From the NCBI GenBank assembly GCA_036526255.1, contig DATCYW010000100.1, forward strand, positions 1-64,000: 64,000 nt of DNA. Reading direction: 5' to 3'. Source of the stretch: Malonomonas sp036526255. GTDB taxonomy: Bacteria > Desulfobacterota > Desulfuromonadia > Desulfuromonadales > Geopsychrobacteraceae. This document shows, in pieces, positions 26,703-35,514 of the stretch. The position numbers and the translations under genes are program-made. Numbering within the stretch: the stretch's first letter is position 1; every line of letters begins with the position of its first letter. The notes below the pieces were generated by a model. The model had not been told where the DNA came from, made no database searches, and was given only the letters and a program-made list of their open reading frames with translations.

Positions 26703-26818
26703 AAGTCCAGATCGGGTCAGTCGTTCGGGAAAAGTTCAGAAAGAAAAAGCCTTCAACGCTTAAGTAAATGCAAGTGGCAACATAAGGCTATAGCCAAGCA
26801 CTCATTTAGGGATAAGGC

Positions 26819-27280
26819 CTAATCCTCTTCGTTCAGGATGACTTGATAAACAGCTTGCGCCCCTTCGGCATCGAGAAGTTTTTGCCGAACGGAGGAATCC
26901 TTAAGAAGCTTGGAAATTCGCGCCAGCGTCTTCAGATGGACACCGACCGACTCTTCGGGTGCGATCAACAAAAAGAACAGATGTGCCGGCTGACCGTCCA
27001 TCGATTCAAAGTTGACCCCCTGCCGACTGCGCCCGAAAGCCAGTCGCAACTCTGGAATCCCGCCCAACTTACCGTGCGGGATAGCGACCCCGTCACCGAT
27101 GCCGGTACTTCCGAGTTTCTCGCGCTCAAGCAATACTGCAATGACATTGGCGCGGTTAAGGCCCGGTTCACAGGCAACCAGTGCGTTCGTCAGTTCAGCA
27201 AGGGCAGTGTTTTTATCTTTTGCCTGCAGGTCAGCGACGATTGCCTGAGGATTCAGCAGTTCTGAAATTTTCATACTCAT
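26819..27280 (-). CDS. ptsN: PTS IIA-like nitrogen-regulatory protein
   Basis: EIIA-Ntr of 153 residues, a fructose-type EIIA fold with phosphohistidine His69 in GVAIPHGKLGG. Members regulate nitrogen and potassium functions by phosphorylation state and by binding partners; they do not transport sugar. No EI-Ntr or NPr gene is seen here, so the canonical EI and HPr in the same cluster may phosphorylate it. Its place after rpoN and hpf matches the classical rpoN neighbourhood. Either ATG 27280 or ATG 27274 could be the start; the ribosome site is weak. Confidence 0.93.
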   Translation of the reverse strand: MSMKISELLNPQAIVADLQAKDKNTALAELTNALVACEPGLNRANVIAVLLEREKLGSTGIGDGVAIPHGKLGGIPELRLAFGRSRQGVNFESMDGQPAHLFFLLIAPEESVGVHLKTLARISKLLKDSSVRQKLLDAEGAQAVYQVILNEED

Positions 27281-27306
27281 AATCTTTTAGCGGCAAAGGT
27301 AAAGGA

Positions 27307-27336
27307 CGGGCACACCCAGCCAAAGAGGTGTGCCCG
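27307..27336 (-). other. Intercistronic hairpin between hpf and ptsN
   Basis: GGGCACACC (27308-27316) and GGTGTGCCC (27327-27335), with one more C-G pair outside, form a 10-bp perfect stem with a 10-base loop. No T run follows on the minus strand, so it may be a processing or stability element instead of a terminator. Confidence 0.55.
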
Positions 27337-27347
27337 CCACCGAACGA

Positions 27348-27899
27348 TTAACTTTCCTGCGGAACGATCAAGCCGTAGTTACCGTCCTTACGACGATAAA
27401 CAACATGCATATCTGCTGAACGGTCGTCGGTAAAGACCAGAAAATCCTTGTCCAGCAGGTCCATCTGCATCACCGCTTCTTCCACCGACATCGGCTTGAC
27501 GAAAAAAGAGTGGCTGCGGATAATTTCAGGAGCTTCTGCTCCATCATCAACGCTGGGCGCAGCGATAACAGTTTTTTCTACCCGACGCTGATTGCTGCTG
27601 TTGCCACCCTTGTGATTCTTGAGTTTTTCTTTGTAGCGCTTCAGTTGCCGCTCAATCTTGTCGACCATCAGATCGATGGCGGCGTACATATCATCCTTCT
27701 CTTCGGCGCTCTTCATGGTCAACCCTTTGGCGACCATGGTGACTTCGGCACGATGGTAAATCTTTTTTTGTACCGACAGTACGACCTGGGCATCGATCGG
27801 CTCATCAACGTACTTCCGAACCCGAGCCAGCTTCTCTTCCACATAACTACGAACAGCATCACTACTTTCCATATGACGGAAGGTAACAGCAATTTGCAT
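27348..27899 (-). CDS. hpf: Long-form ribosome hibernation promoting factor
   Basis: The 183-residue protein has the N-terminal S30AE ribosome-binding domain (about 1-100) joined by a linker to a C-terminal dimerisation domain (SHSFFVKPMSVEEAVMQMDLL through DRSADMHVVYRRKDGNYGLI). The long form makes 100S ribosome dimers by itself. I start at ATG 27899, preceded by GGAGG. It lies between rpoN and ptsN, as in many Proteobacteria. Confidence 0.93.
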   Translation of the reverse strand: MQIAVTFRHMESSDAVRSYVEEKLARVRKYVDEPIDAQVVLSVQKKIYHRAEVTMVAKGLTMKSAEEKDDMYAAIDLMVDKIERQLKRYKEKLKNHKGGNSSNQRRVEKTVIAAPSVDDGAEAPEIIRSHSFFVKPMSVEEAVMQMDLLDKDFLVFTDDRSADMHVVYRRKDGNYGLIVPQES

Positions 27900-28015
27900 A
27901 GACAAACCTCCTTCGATAAACGAGCTCCGGACGGAGCCCGGTTTGGTCAAGTATAACCTAGATTATGCAGGGCGACAGCTGTCCCCGGCGGCAAAAGTAA
28001 AACGACAGCACTGTA

Positions 28016-29473
28016 TCAGAACAATCTTTTTCGCTCGGTCGACGAACCGATCCCGAGCATTTCACGGTATTTGGTCACCGTACGGCGGGCAATGTGGATG
28101 TCCTGCTCGTCAAGCAGAGCAACAATTTTCTGATCCGAGAAGGGCTTTTTCGGATCTTCCGCCGCGACGATCTCTTTGATGCGGCTTTTTACGCTCTCTG
28201 AAGCAACCGAATCGCCGTCGGCTGTACTGATCCCACTATTGAAAAAATATTTCAGTTCAAACAAACCCTGCGGCGTCTGCACATACTTATTCGTCGTCAC
28301 CCGACTGACCGTTGACTCGTGCATTTCAATATCTTCAGCGACATCGCGCAAGACCAGCGGCTTCAGGTAATCGATGCCGTGCTCAAAAAACATCCGCTGG
28401 TATTTGACGATGCTCTTGGTGACTTTGTAGATCGTGCGCTGACGCTGGTGGATGCTCTTGATCAACCAGACGGCACTGCGCATTTTGTCCTGAATATATT
28501 CACCGGCCTTCTTATCGACCGAAGAGGAATCAGTCAGCGCCGCACGGTAAAACGAATTGATCCGAAGGTTCGGCAGCCCTTCATCGTTCTGCGTTACCAC
28601 ATACTCATCACCGACTTTATGCACATAAATATCGGGTGAGATATAATGCACGTCCTCTTCATTGTAGGCACGACCGGGGCGTGGATCGAGCCCCGCGATC
28701 AGCTTGGCAGCAGCCAGCACCTCATCCACCGACACCTTCAACGCCTTGGCGATAGCCGGATACTTCCGCCCTTCCAGTTCGCTGATAAAATCGCGCAGGA
28801 TAGTCGCGGCCAGCGTGTCAGACAGCTCCAGCCTTTCAAGTTGCAACAACAGGCATTCCTGCAAGTTCCTGCAGGCAATACCGGCCGGATCGAACTGACG
28901 AACCCGCTGCAAGGCCCGCTCGATCAACTCAACAGTAAATCCCGAGGATTCCGCCAACTCTTCGAGGCTCGCATGCAGATAGCCAGCGTCATCGAGATTG
29001 CCGATAATTTCAGCGGCGGCAAGGCGTTCCTCAGAATCAACCGTAGAAAGACCCAATTGCCACAACAGATGGTCGGACAGACTGCTCTTTTTGGTCAACA
29101 GGCTTTCAAATGAAGGGCGTTCTTCGGAATCTTCATAGGCATCACGGGAATCTTTGCTGCTCAGGCTGTAGCCTTCAAGATAGGTCTGCCAATCGATATC
29201 GTTCGCACCCTCAGACTCGCCCTTAAGCTCCTCTTCCGGGGCAACGTCCGCTACCGCCGCGGTCTCCTCTTCGCCAGTCTTAGCCCGCTCCTCACGCTCT
29301 TCCTTGGGGTCTTCCCCCCCCTCTTCGAGCATCGGGTTTTCGGCAAGTTCCTGAGTGACCACATCAACCAACTCCATCCGCGACAGTTGCAGCAACTTGA
29401 TTGCCTGCTGCAGCTGGGGCGTCATCACCAGTTGCTGACTCAGTTTTACCTGTAAACGAAGATCAAGTGCCAT
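28016..29473 (-). CDS. rpoN: RNA polymerase sigma-54 factor
   Basis: Sigma-54 directs RNA polymerase to -24/-12 promoters and needs an AAA+ activator. The 485 residues include the Gln/Leu-rich region I (LKLSQQLVMTPQLQQAIKLLQLS), an acidic region II (about 50-110), the core-binding domain, the HTH, and the RpoN box ARRTVTKYRE near 465. Length is normal. It is 78 bases after lptB and 116 before hpf. I found no convincing -24/-12 site in the window. Confidence 0.96.
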   Translation of the reverse strand: MALDLRLQVKLSQQLVMTPQLQQAIKLLQLSRMELVDVVTQELAENPMLEEGGEDPKEEREERAKTGEEETAAVADVAPEEELKGESEGANDIDWQTYLEGYSLSSKDSRDAYEDSEERPSFESLLTKKSSLSDHLLWQLGLSTVDSEERLAAAEIIGNLDDAGYLHASLEELAESSGFTVELIERALQRVRQFDPAGIACRNLQECLLLQLERLELSDTLAATILRDFISELEGRKYPAIAKALKVSVDEVLAAAKLIAGLDPRPGRAYNEEDVHYISPDIYVHKVGDEYVVTQNDEGLPNLRINSFYRAALTDSSSVDKKAGEYIQDKMRSAVWLIKSIHQRQRTIYKVTKSIVKYQRMFFEHGIDYLKPLVLRDVAEDIEMHESTVSRVTTNKYVQTPQGLFELKYFFNSGISTADGDSVASESVKSRIKEIVAAEDPKKPFSDQKIVALLDEQDIHIARRTVTKYREMLGIGSSTERKRLF

Positions 29474-29551
29474 AGTTTCTCAATGCGAAGTTCGTGAAAT
29501 TATTAATCCGATACTAACATTTCCAGCAAAGAATGTCTCAGCCGATAAAGC

Positions 29552-30277
29552 TCACAGCCTGAATTTGTCTCCCAGGTAGATTTCCCGGGCAATGCTGCTG
29601 GAAGCAATCTGTTCCGGCGTGCCGTACTCCAGCACCTTCCCCTGATTGAGGATATAAGCCTGATCACAGACCCCCAGCGTTTCGCGCACGTTGTGATCCG
29701 AGATCAACACGCCGATGCCGCGCTCCCTGAGCTTGGAAATAATCCCCTGAATATCGATAACCGCGATCGGATCAATTCCGGCGAACGGCTCATCCAGCAA
29801 CAGAAATTCCGGCTCAAGCACCAGCGACCGGGCAATTTCTACCCGCCGTCGTTCGCCGCCAGAAAGCGCATAGCCCTTCGAGTTGCGGATATGGCCAATA
29901 TTCAGATCCTCTAGCAGCTCTTCCAACCTCTGCTGCCGCTGTGCCGTTGACAACTCAAGGGTTTCGAGAATCGCCAAAAGGTTTTCTGCGACCGTCAACT
30001 TGCGAAAAACTGAAGCTTCCTGTGGCAGATAAGAAATGCCCAAACGTGCCCGGCGATACATCGGCAGTTCAGTGATCGGCTGGTCATCGAAATAAACCAG
30101 CCCCCGATCTGGCGTTGCCAGACCGACAACCATATAAAAACTGGTTGTCTTGCCCGCACCGTTCGGCCCGAGCAACCCGATCACCTGTCCTGAATGAACC
30201 TCCAAGTCGACCCCGGAAACCACCTCACGACCCGCGTAGGATTTATACAGACCACAAGCTTTCAGGACTCGGCTCAC
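29552..30277 (-). CDS. lptB: LPS export ABC transporter ATP-binding protein
   Basis: LptB powers extraction of LPS from the inner membrane together with LptF and LptG, which are not in this window. The 241 residues show Walker A GPNGAGKT (37-44), the signature LSGGERRRVE, Walker B FLLLDEPFAGID and the H-loop SDHNVRE. The GTG start overlaps the lptA stop by 4 bases (GTGA). Confidence 0.95.
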   Translation of the reverse strand: MSRVLKACGLYKSYAGREVVSGVDLEVHSGQVIGLLGPNGAGKTTSFYMVVGLATPDRGLVYFDDQPITELPMYRRARLGISYLPQEASVFRKLTVAENLLAILETLELSTAQRQQRLEELLEDLNIGHIRNSKGYALSGGERRRVEIARSLVLEPEFLLLDEPFAGIDPIAVIDIQGIISKLRERGIGVLISDHNVRETLGVCDQAYILNQGKVLEYGTPEQIASSSIAREIYLGDKFRL

Positions 30278-30771
30278 TGCTTACCCTTTTTTTGCTCTGG
30301 AAACAGAACCGCCCTGACCCGTCCGGTTTCCTTGCTTTTTACCACGCTGCGATCTTCCTGCAGATAAACCGTGATCTCGTCTCCAGCCACCTGGTTCTGC
30401 CCCTGATGAACCTTGGCATTACCGATCAGCACCAAGGTGCCGGCCTGCTGACGATAGATCGCCTGCTCTGCGGTGGCGGTTCGATCCAGTTGAACGACCC
30501 GTACGTTACCGAAGGCTTCCATCCGCTCGACCTGATCCGCTTCCGGCAGCGAGAAGACTGTCAGCTTGTCACAATAGAGGGTAATATCCCCCTGCTTGGC
30601 GACAACTTCGCCGGTAAAAATCACCTGACGTTGCAGCTTCAACGCCTCGAGGTTCCGGGCCGTCACCTCAACCGGCAGACTGGAGGGTTTCGGCAGTTGT
30701 TCGTCAGCGGAAAACCCCGTGAAGGGAAAAAACAGCACAACGATAACAACCAGCCACACCAACCTAATCAT
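30274..30771 (-). CDS. lptA: LPS transport periplasmic protein LptA
   Basis: LptA forms the periplasmic bridge for LPS. I start at ATG 30771 (MIRLVWLVVIVVLFFPFTGFSADE), which gives a clean signal peptide, has GGGAG upstream and overlaps the end of lptC by 8 bases. The 165-residue protein has the OstA-like jellyroll (about 30-150: LEALKLQRQVIFTGEVVAKQ, TLYCDKLTVF). A longer frame from 30816 lacks support. Confidence 0.9.
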   Translation of the reverse strand: MIRLVWLVVIVVLFFPFTGFSADEQLPKPSSLPVEVTARNLEALKLQRQVIFTGEVVAKQGDITLYCDKLTVFSLPEADQVERMEAFGNVRVVQLDRTATAEQAIYRQQAGTLVLIGNAKVHQGQNQVAGDEITVYLQEDRSVVKSKETGRVRAVLFPEQKKGKQ

Positions 30772-31339
30772 GTTGTTTCTCCCGGTCTGCAGGCAACAGC
30801 AACATCCAGAGATCATCCTTCACCTCCAAGCGACCGCTATCAAGCTCAAACAGCAGACCGGTTCCCGTCAGTTCCAGTCGCGGTGCCAAAACCCGGACCG
30901 CCTCTGCAGTCGTTAATTGACGCAGCCGATCACTGTAGTGCAGACGTTCTGTAAACAGCTGCTCGCCACGTTCGGTCCGCACCACAACCTGCCCCCACAC
31001 CTCGACTTCACGGGTATCCTGATGTAACAGACCGTGTTCAGCTTCAAGCAGGATGTCGCCAGCCTCTTCGGTCTGGTAAAACTGCAAACGCACCTTATCG
31101 AGGGCAGCCTGGCTTTGGTCGCGCTGATATTCGGCTCTGTCAGCATCGAGCGTCCAGCTTCGCTGGCCATTTTCGTTCTGGGTGTAGTGAAGTTGGTCAA
31201 GCGACAGGTCGATCTGCTTAGGCAATGCGGCCAGCAATTCTTCAGGGCTCTGTTGACGTACTTCACGCCAGACCGTCACGACAAGGGCAACAATGGCAAG
31301 AACGATCAGCAGTGCTAGCAGGCGGCGCAACTTAGGCAT
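30764..31339 (-). CDS. lptC: LPS export system protein LptC
   Basis: A 191-residue bitopic protein: one N-terminal transmembrane helix (about 6-23, LLALLIVLAIVALVVTVW) followed by the periplasmic LptC/OstA-like domain (about 45-185). It passes LPS from LptBFG to LptA. Sequence conservation is low, and the call rests on topology, fold pattern (YTQNENGQRSWTLDADRAEY) and position between kdsC and lptA. Confidence 0.88.
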   Translation of the reverse strand: MPKLRRLLALLIVLAIVALVVTVWREVRQQSPEELLAALPKQIDLSLDQLHYTQNENGQRSWTLDADRAEYQRDQSQAALDKVRLQFYQTEEAGDILLEAEHGLLHQDTREVEVWGQVVVRTERGEQLFTERLHYSDRLRQLTTAEAVRVLAPRLELTGTGLLFELDSGRLEVKDDLWMLLLPADREKQHD

Positions 31340-31409
31340 CGGCGGCTCTTTTCCCGTTCACTCTTATAGCACCGGCAAGGCAGATTGTAAATAATACCTA
31401 ATGATGTTT

Positions 31410-31928
31410 TCAGGCATCGAAATAACGGCGGGTCAACTCATCCCAGCGGCCGCTCGCCTTGATCAGCAGGTCGCAGATTTCACGCACGGCACCACGCCCT
31501 CCGGGCTTACTGGTGACATAATCGACCAGCGGTAGAACCTCAGGGACCGCATCAGCAACCGTAGCGCTGAATCCGACCCGCCGCAGAATCGGCAGATCGA
31601 CGACGTCATCGCCGACATAGGCAACCTGATCATCGGTCAAACCCTGCTGAGCCAGAATCTCCTGGTAAGGCTCAAGCTTGCTCAAAGCGCCCTGATAGAG
31701 GATAGCTATCCCCAACTCCGCAGCGCGCCTGATCACCACCTGCGAACTGCGCCCGGTAATGATGCCGATTTCGATACCGGCCCGCTGCAGCATTTTCATG
31801 CCATGCCCATCCTTGACATCAAAGGCCTTCAACTCGTTGCCCTCACTGTCATAGATAATCCGACCGTCGGTCAGCACACCATCAACATCAAGCAGCAGCA
31901 GTTTAATTTTCGCCAGCTTCGCTTCCAT
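31410..31928 (-). CDS. kdsC: 3-deoxy-D-manno-octulosonate 8-phosphate phosphatase
   Basis: KdsC removes phosphate from Kdo-8-phosphate. The 172-residue HAD enzyme has nucleophile Asp14 and acid/base Asp16 in LLLLDVDGVLTDGRI, motif II in IGIITGRSS, and motif III in AYVGDDVVDLPIL. It lacks a cap domain, as tetrameric KdsC proteins do. The start overlaps the kdsD stop (TGATG). Confidence 0.94.
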   Translation of the reverse strand: MEAKLAKIKLLLLDVDGVLTDGRIIYDSEGNELKAFDVKDGHGMKMLQRAGIEIGIITGRSSQVVIRRAAELGIAILYQGALSKLEPYQEILAQQGLTDDQVAYVGDDVVDLPILRRVGFSATVADAVPEVLPLVDYVTSKPGGRGAVREICDLLIKASGRWDELTRRYFDA

Positions 31929-32890
31929 CAGACGACCCCCGACTTCAGCAGATCGTGCAGATGGACAATCCCGACCGGCACCTCACCATCGTCGTCATCA
32001 AAGACAAACAACGAAGTGATCGAATGCTTCTCCATGATCTGCAATGCCTTGGCGGCCAGATTACGCCGCAGAATCCGCTTAGGCGAAGTGGTCATGACTT
32101 CAGAGATCGGTCGCTGCAGACTCTCCAGCCCCGCTCCCATGATGCGCCGCAGGTCACCATCAGTAAAGACGCCGAGCAACTTGCCATCGGCAGCAACGAT
32201 ACCGGTGATCCCCAGTTTTTTGCTGGTAATCTCGAACAACGCATCACGCAGCAGGCAATCCGGCGCAACTAACGGAACGTTGTCACCGACATGCATCAGC
32301 GCCTCAACCCGCAGCAGCAGCTTTTTGCCAAGCGCGCCGCCGGGATGAAACATGGCGAAATCTTCCTCTTTGAAGCCGCGCGCCACCAGCAGCGCCACCG
32401 CCAGGGCATCGCCCATCGCCAGCGTTGCCGTGGTGCTGGCGGTCGGTGCCAGGCCAAGCGGACAGGCCTCTTCAGCAACAGAGATATCCAGATGAACGTC
32501 ACCGGCGATGCCCAAAGTGCTTTTCGGCTTGCCGGACATGGCCACCAGCGGCAACCCCATCCGCTTGATGACCGGCAGCAGGCGACAGACCTCTTCAGTC
32601 TCACCTGAGTTGGAGACGGCAATTACTACATCCCCCTTGGAGAGCATGCCGAGATCACCATGAAAGCCTTCGGCCGGATGCATGAAAAAAGTCGGCGTGC
32701 CGGTCGAAGCCATGGTTGCGGCAATCTTCTGGCAGATCAGACCCGACTTGCCCATACCGGTGACCACCACCTTGCCCTGACAGGCAAGGATCATCTCGAC
32801 CGCTTTGGTAAAGTCGCCATCGACCCGCGCCTTGAGCGCCAGAACAGCGTCGGCCTCAATCTGCAGGACCCGCTTCGCGGTTTCAATCAT
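31928..32890 (-). CDS. kdsD: D-arabinose 5-phosphate isomerase
   Basis: KdsD interconverts ribulose-5-phosphate and arabinose-5-phosphate, the first step of Kdo synthesis. The 320 residues have an SIS domain (about 35-180: TGMGKSGLICQKIAATMAST, SNSGETEEV) and two CBS domains (about 200-320). I chose ATG at 32890, which overlaps the kdsA stop by one base (TGATG) with GGGAG upstream. A frame from 32998 would run back into kdsA. Confidence 0.94.
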   Translation of the reverse strand: MIETAKRVLQIEADAVLALKARVDGDFTKAVEMILACQGKVVVTGMGKSGLICQKIAATMASTGTPTFFMHPAEGFHGDLGMLSKGDVVIAVSNSGETEEVCRLLPVIKRMGLPLVAMSGKPKSTLGIAGDVHLDISVAEEACPLGLAPTASTTATLAMGDALAVALLVARGFKEEDFAMFHPGGALGKKLLLRVEALMHVGDNVPLVAPDCLLRDALFEITSKKLGITGIVAADGKLLGVFTDGDLRRIMGAGLESLQRPISEVMTTSPKRILRRNLAAKALQIMEKHSITSLFVFDDDDGEVPVGIVHLHDLLKSGVV

Positions 32891-33729
32891 CAGTAACTCA
32901 CTCCCGTACAGTTTTCCTTGAATAATGCATCGATCGCCAGCACCTGCTGCAGCATCGGCTTGACCTGATCGAGTGACAGGGAATTCGCCCCGTCGCAAAG
33001 CGCCTTGTCCGGGTCTTCGTGGACCTCCCAGAACAACCCGTCAATACCAGTTGCCGCCGCCGCTCGCGAGAGCGCCCCAACGTATTGACGCTGCCCTGAA
33101 GAAGAGCCGCCGGCACCACCGGGCAACTGCACCGCGTGGGTCGCATCAAAAACCACCGGATAGCCCATTTCGCGCATGATCACCAGTGCACGCATATCGA
33201 CCACCAGATTGTTGTAACCAAAAGAGACGCCGCGCTCGGTCAATAGAATCTGCTGATTGCCGGTCGACTCAATTTTCTTGATGCCATGCCCGACATCCCA
33301 GGGCGCCAGGAACTGCCCCTTTTTCAGGTTGACCGCTTTGCCACTGTTGCCGACCGCGACCAGCAGGTCGGTCTGACGGCTCAGAAAGGCCGGAATCTGG
33401 ATAATATCAAGTACCTCGGCAGCGGCTGAAACCTGGCTGACGTCATGCACATCGGAGATCACCGGCAGCTCGAACTGACTGCGCACCTTCTCGAGAATCC
33501 GCAACCCCTCGTCCATGCCGGGGCCGCGAAACGAGGTCACCGAAGTCCGATTGGCCTTGTCGTAGGAGGCCTTGAAAATCAGGCCGCAGCCAAGCTCGGC
33601 GGTGATCTTTTTCAGCCGCTCGGCAATCCGCAGACACATCGCCTCGTTTTCAATGGCACAGGGGCCGGCAATCAGAACCAGTTGTTGCTGGCCGCCAAAG
33701 CTGGCCGAGCCGACTTGCACGTGCTTCAT
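32890..33729 (-). CDS. kdsA: 3-deoxy-8-phosphooctulonate synthase
   Basis: KdsA condenses PEP with arabinose-5-phosphate to Kdo-8-phosphate. The 279 residues fit the family, with VLIAGPCAIENEAMCLRIAE, KASYDKANRTS, GPGMDEGLRIL, QIPAFLSRQTDLL and VFDATHAVQLPG. It begins 4 bases after pyrG, a linkage common in Proteobacteria. The metal-binding class (with or without active-site Cys) was not resolved: GPCAIE is present. Confidence 0.95.
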   Translation of the reverse strand: MKHVQVGSASFGGQQQLVLIAGPCAIENEAMCLRIAERLKKITAELGCGLIFKASYDKANRTSVTSFRGPGMDEGLRILEKVRSQFELPVISDVHDVSQVSAAAEVLDIIQIPAFLSRQTDLLVAVGNSGKAVNLKKGQFLAPWDVGHGIKKIESTGNQQILLTERGVSFGYNNLVVDMRALVIMREMGYPVVFDATHAVQLPGGAGGSSSGQRQYVGALSRAAAATGIDGLFWEVHEDPDKALCDGANSLSLDQVKPMLQQVLAIDALFKENCTGVSY

Positions 33730-33733
33730 AGCT

Positions 33734-35335
33734 TTACTCCTGACGCTTTTTCAGACAAGCCCCAACAAAAGATTCGAACAGCGGATGCGGCGCCATCGGC
33801 CGGGATTTGAACTCTGGATGGAACTGACAACCGAGGAACCAGGGGTGTTCAGCCAGCTCGACAATCTCGACCAGATCCGATTCAGGATTGACCCCGGACA
33901 GAACCAGTCCGCACTTCTGGAGTTGCTTACGGTAGGCGTTGTTAAATTCAAAACGATGCCGATGGCGCTCTGTCAAGTGCTCCATGCCGTAGATGCGCCG
34001 TGCCAGAGTCCCCTTGCCGAGGTCACAGGGGTAAGCGCCAAGGCGCATGGTTCCGCCCTTGCCCTTGACCTTTTTCTGTTCCGCCATGATGTGGATGACC
34101 GGGTTCTTGGCTTCCTCGTGAAATTCGGAAGAGTGGGCATCTTCAACATTGCAGACCGAACGGGCAAACTCGACCACCGCCATCTGCATGCCAAGACAGA
34201 TGCCGAAAAACGGCACGTTGTTCTCTCGCGCGTAACGGATTGCGGCGATCTTCCCTTCACTGCCACGCTCGCCAAAACCGCCCGGCACCAGGACACCGTC
34301 GACATTGTTGAACGAATCATTGACACCATGCCGTTCCAGCGCTTCAGAGTCGACGTACTTAAGGTTCACCCGGCAATTGCTGGCGATGCCGCCATGGGTC
34401 AACGCTTCAGCCAGCGACTTGTAGCTTTCGGTCAGACCGATATACTTGCCGACAATCGCGATCGTCGTTTCACCTGCCGGCTGCTTGACCCGCTCAACGA
34501 TCCGCTCCCAGTCAGTCAGATCAGGAGACTTGGTCCAGATATTCAGATAATCGACAATCCGCTCGTCCAGCCCCTCTTTGTGAAACTCCAGCGGAACTTC
34601 GTAGATGGTCGCAACGTCGCGGGCGGTGATGACCGCATCTTCAGGGACGTTACAGAACAGCGCAATTTTCGCCTTCATGTCACGCGGGATCTCCCGATCG
34701 CAGCGGCAGAGCAGAATATCCGGCTGAATACCGATTTCACGCAGGTCCTTGACACTGTGCTGGGTCGGCTTGGTTTTCAGCTCACCGGCGGTCGGAATAT
34801 AGGGGACCAGAGTCAGATGGATATAGAGCACGTTCTCGCGGCCGCGGTCGGCACTAAATTGGCGGATCGCCTCAAGAAACGGCAGCGACTCGATATCGCC
34901 GACGGTGCCGCCAACCTCGATAATCGCGATATCGACGTCTTTGGCATTATCAAGAATCTTCTGCTTGATTTCGTTGGTGATGTGCGGAATGACCTGAACG
35001 GTGCCACCCAGATAATCGCCACGGCGCTCCTTACGGATCACCGAGTCGTAAACCTGGCCGGTAGTAAAGTTGGACTTGCGTGACAGCTTCGCCGAGGTGT
35101 AACGCTCGTAATGCCCGAGATCGAGGTCGGTCTCGGCGCCGTCGTCGGTGACAAAAACCTCACCGTGCTGAAAGGGGCTCATGGTTCCCGGATCAACGTT
35201 GATATAGGGGTCCATTTTCTGCATCGAAACGCTCAGCCCGCGGGACTCCATCAAGGCACCGATCGATGCGGCCGCCAAACCCTTACCGAGGGATGAAACA
35301 ACTCCGCCGGTGACAAAGAGGAACTTCGTCTTCAT
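33734..35335 (-). CDS. pyrG: CTP synthase
   Basis: PyrG makes CTP from UTP, ATP and glutamine; CTP is needed by KdsB next door to activate Kdo. The 533-residue protein has the synthase domain (KFLFVTGGVVSSLGKGLAAA, then DPYINVDPGTMSPFQHGEVF) and a class I glutamine amidotransferase domain with the nucleophile Cys in FFGICLGMQMAV and a C-terminal His-Glu (FHPEFKSRP). I chose ATG 35335; a TTG two codons upstream has slightly better spacing from AAGGAG. Confidence 0.96.
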   Translation of the reverse strand: MKTKFLFVTGGVVSSLGKGLAAASIGALMESRGLSVSMQKMDPYINVDPGTMSPFQHGEVFVTDDGAETDLDLGHYERYTSAKLSRKSNFTTGQVYDSVIRKERRGDYLGGTVQVIPHITNEIKQKILDNAKDVDIAIIEVGGTVGDIESLPFLEAIRQFSADRGRENVLYIHLTLVPYIPTAGELKTKPTQHSVKDLREIGIQPDILLCRCDREIPRDMKAKIALFCNVPEDAVITARDVATIYEVPLEFHKEGLDERIVDYLNIWTKSPDLTDWERIVERVKQPAGETTIAIVGKYIGLTESYKSLAEALTHGGIASNCRVNLKYVDSEALERHGVNDSFNNVDGVLVPGGFGERGSEGKIAAIRYARENNVPFFGICLGMQMAVVEFARSVCNVEDAHSSEFHEEAKNPVIHIMAEQKKVKGKGGTMRLGAYPCDLGKGTLARRIYGMEHLTERHRHRFEFNNAYRKQLQKCGLVLSGVNPESDLVEIVELAEHPWFLGCQFHPEFKSRPMAPHPLFESFVGACLKKRQE

Positions 35336-35514
35336 TGTCAAAACTGCTCCTTAAATGAATGATGATGACCTGAAGAAACAACAAGCCTCAAAAGCTGACA
35401 GAGACGCTGCGGACAAGTCGAAAGATTGATTCTACACAGAAACAGGATCGAAGGAAACCCCGATCCTGCAAAAAACCTTCCACATCGATTAACTACGACA
35501 AATTGCCGTTTTAA
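35336..35514 (-). other. kdsB-pyrG intergenic region with hairpin
   Basis: CAGGATCG (35443-35450) and CGATCCTG (35461-35468) form an 8-bp perfect stem with a 10-base loop, downstream of kdsB on the minus strand and followed by TTTCTGTG. It could be a weak terminator or a pyrG attenuator. No clear promoter hexamers were found. Confidence 0.4.

Noticed and set aside
33572..35083. A 503-codon plus-strand frame opposite pyrG
   Set aside because: It is a mirror of the high-GC pyrG coding frame. Both PyrG domains are intact on the minus strand.
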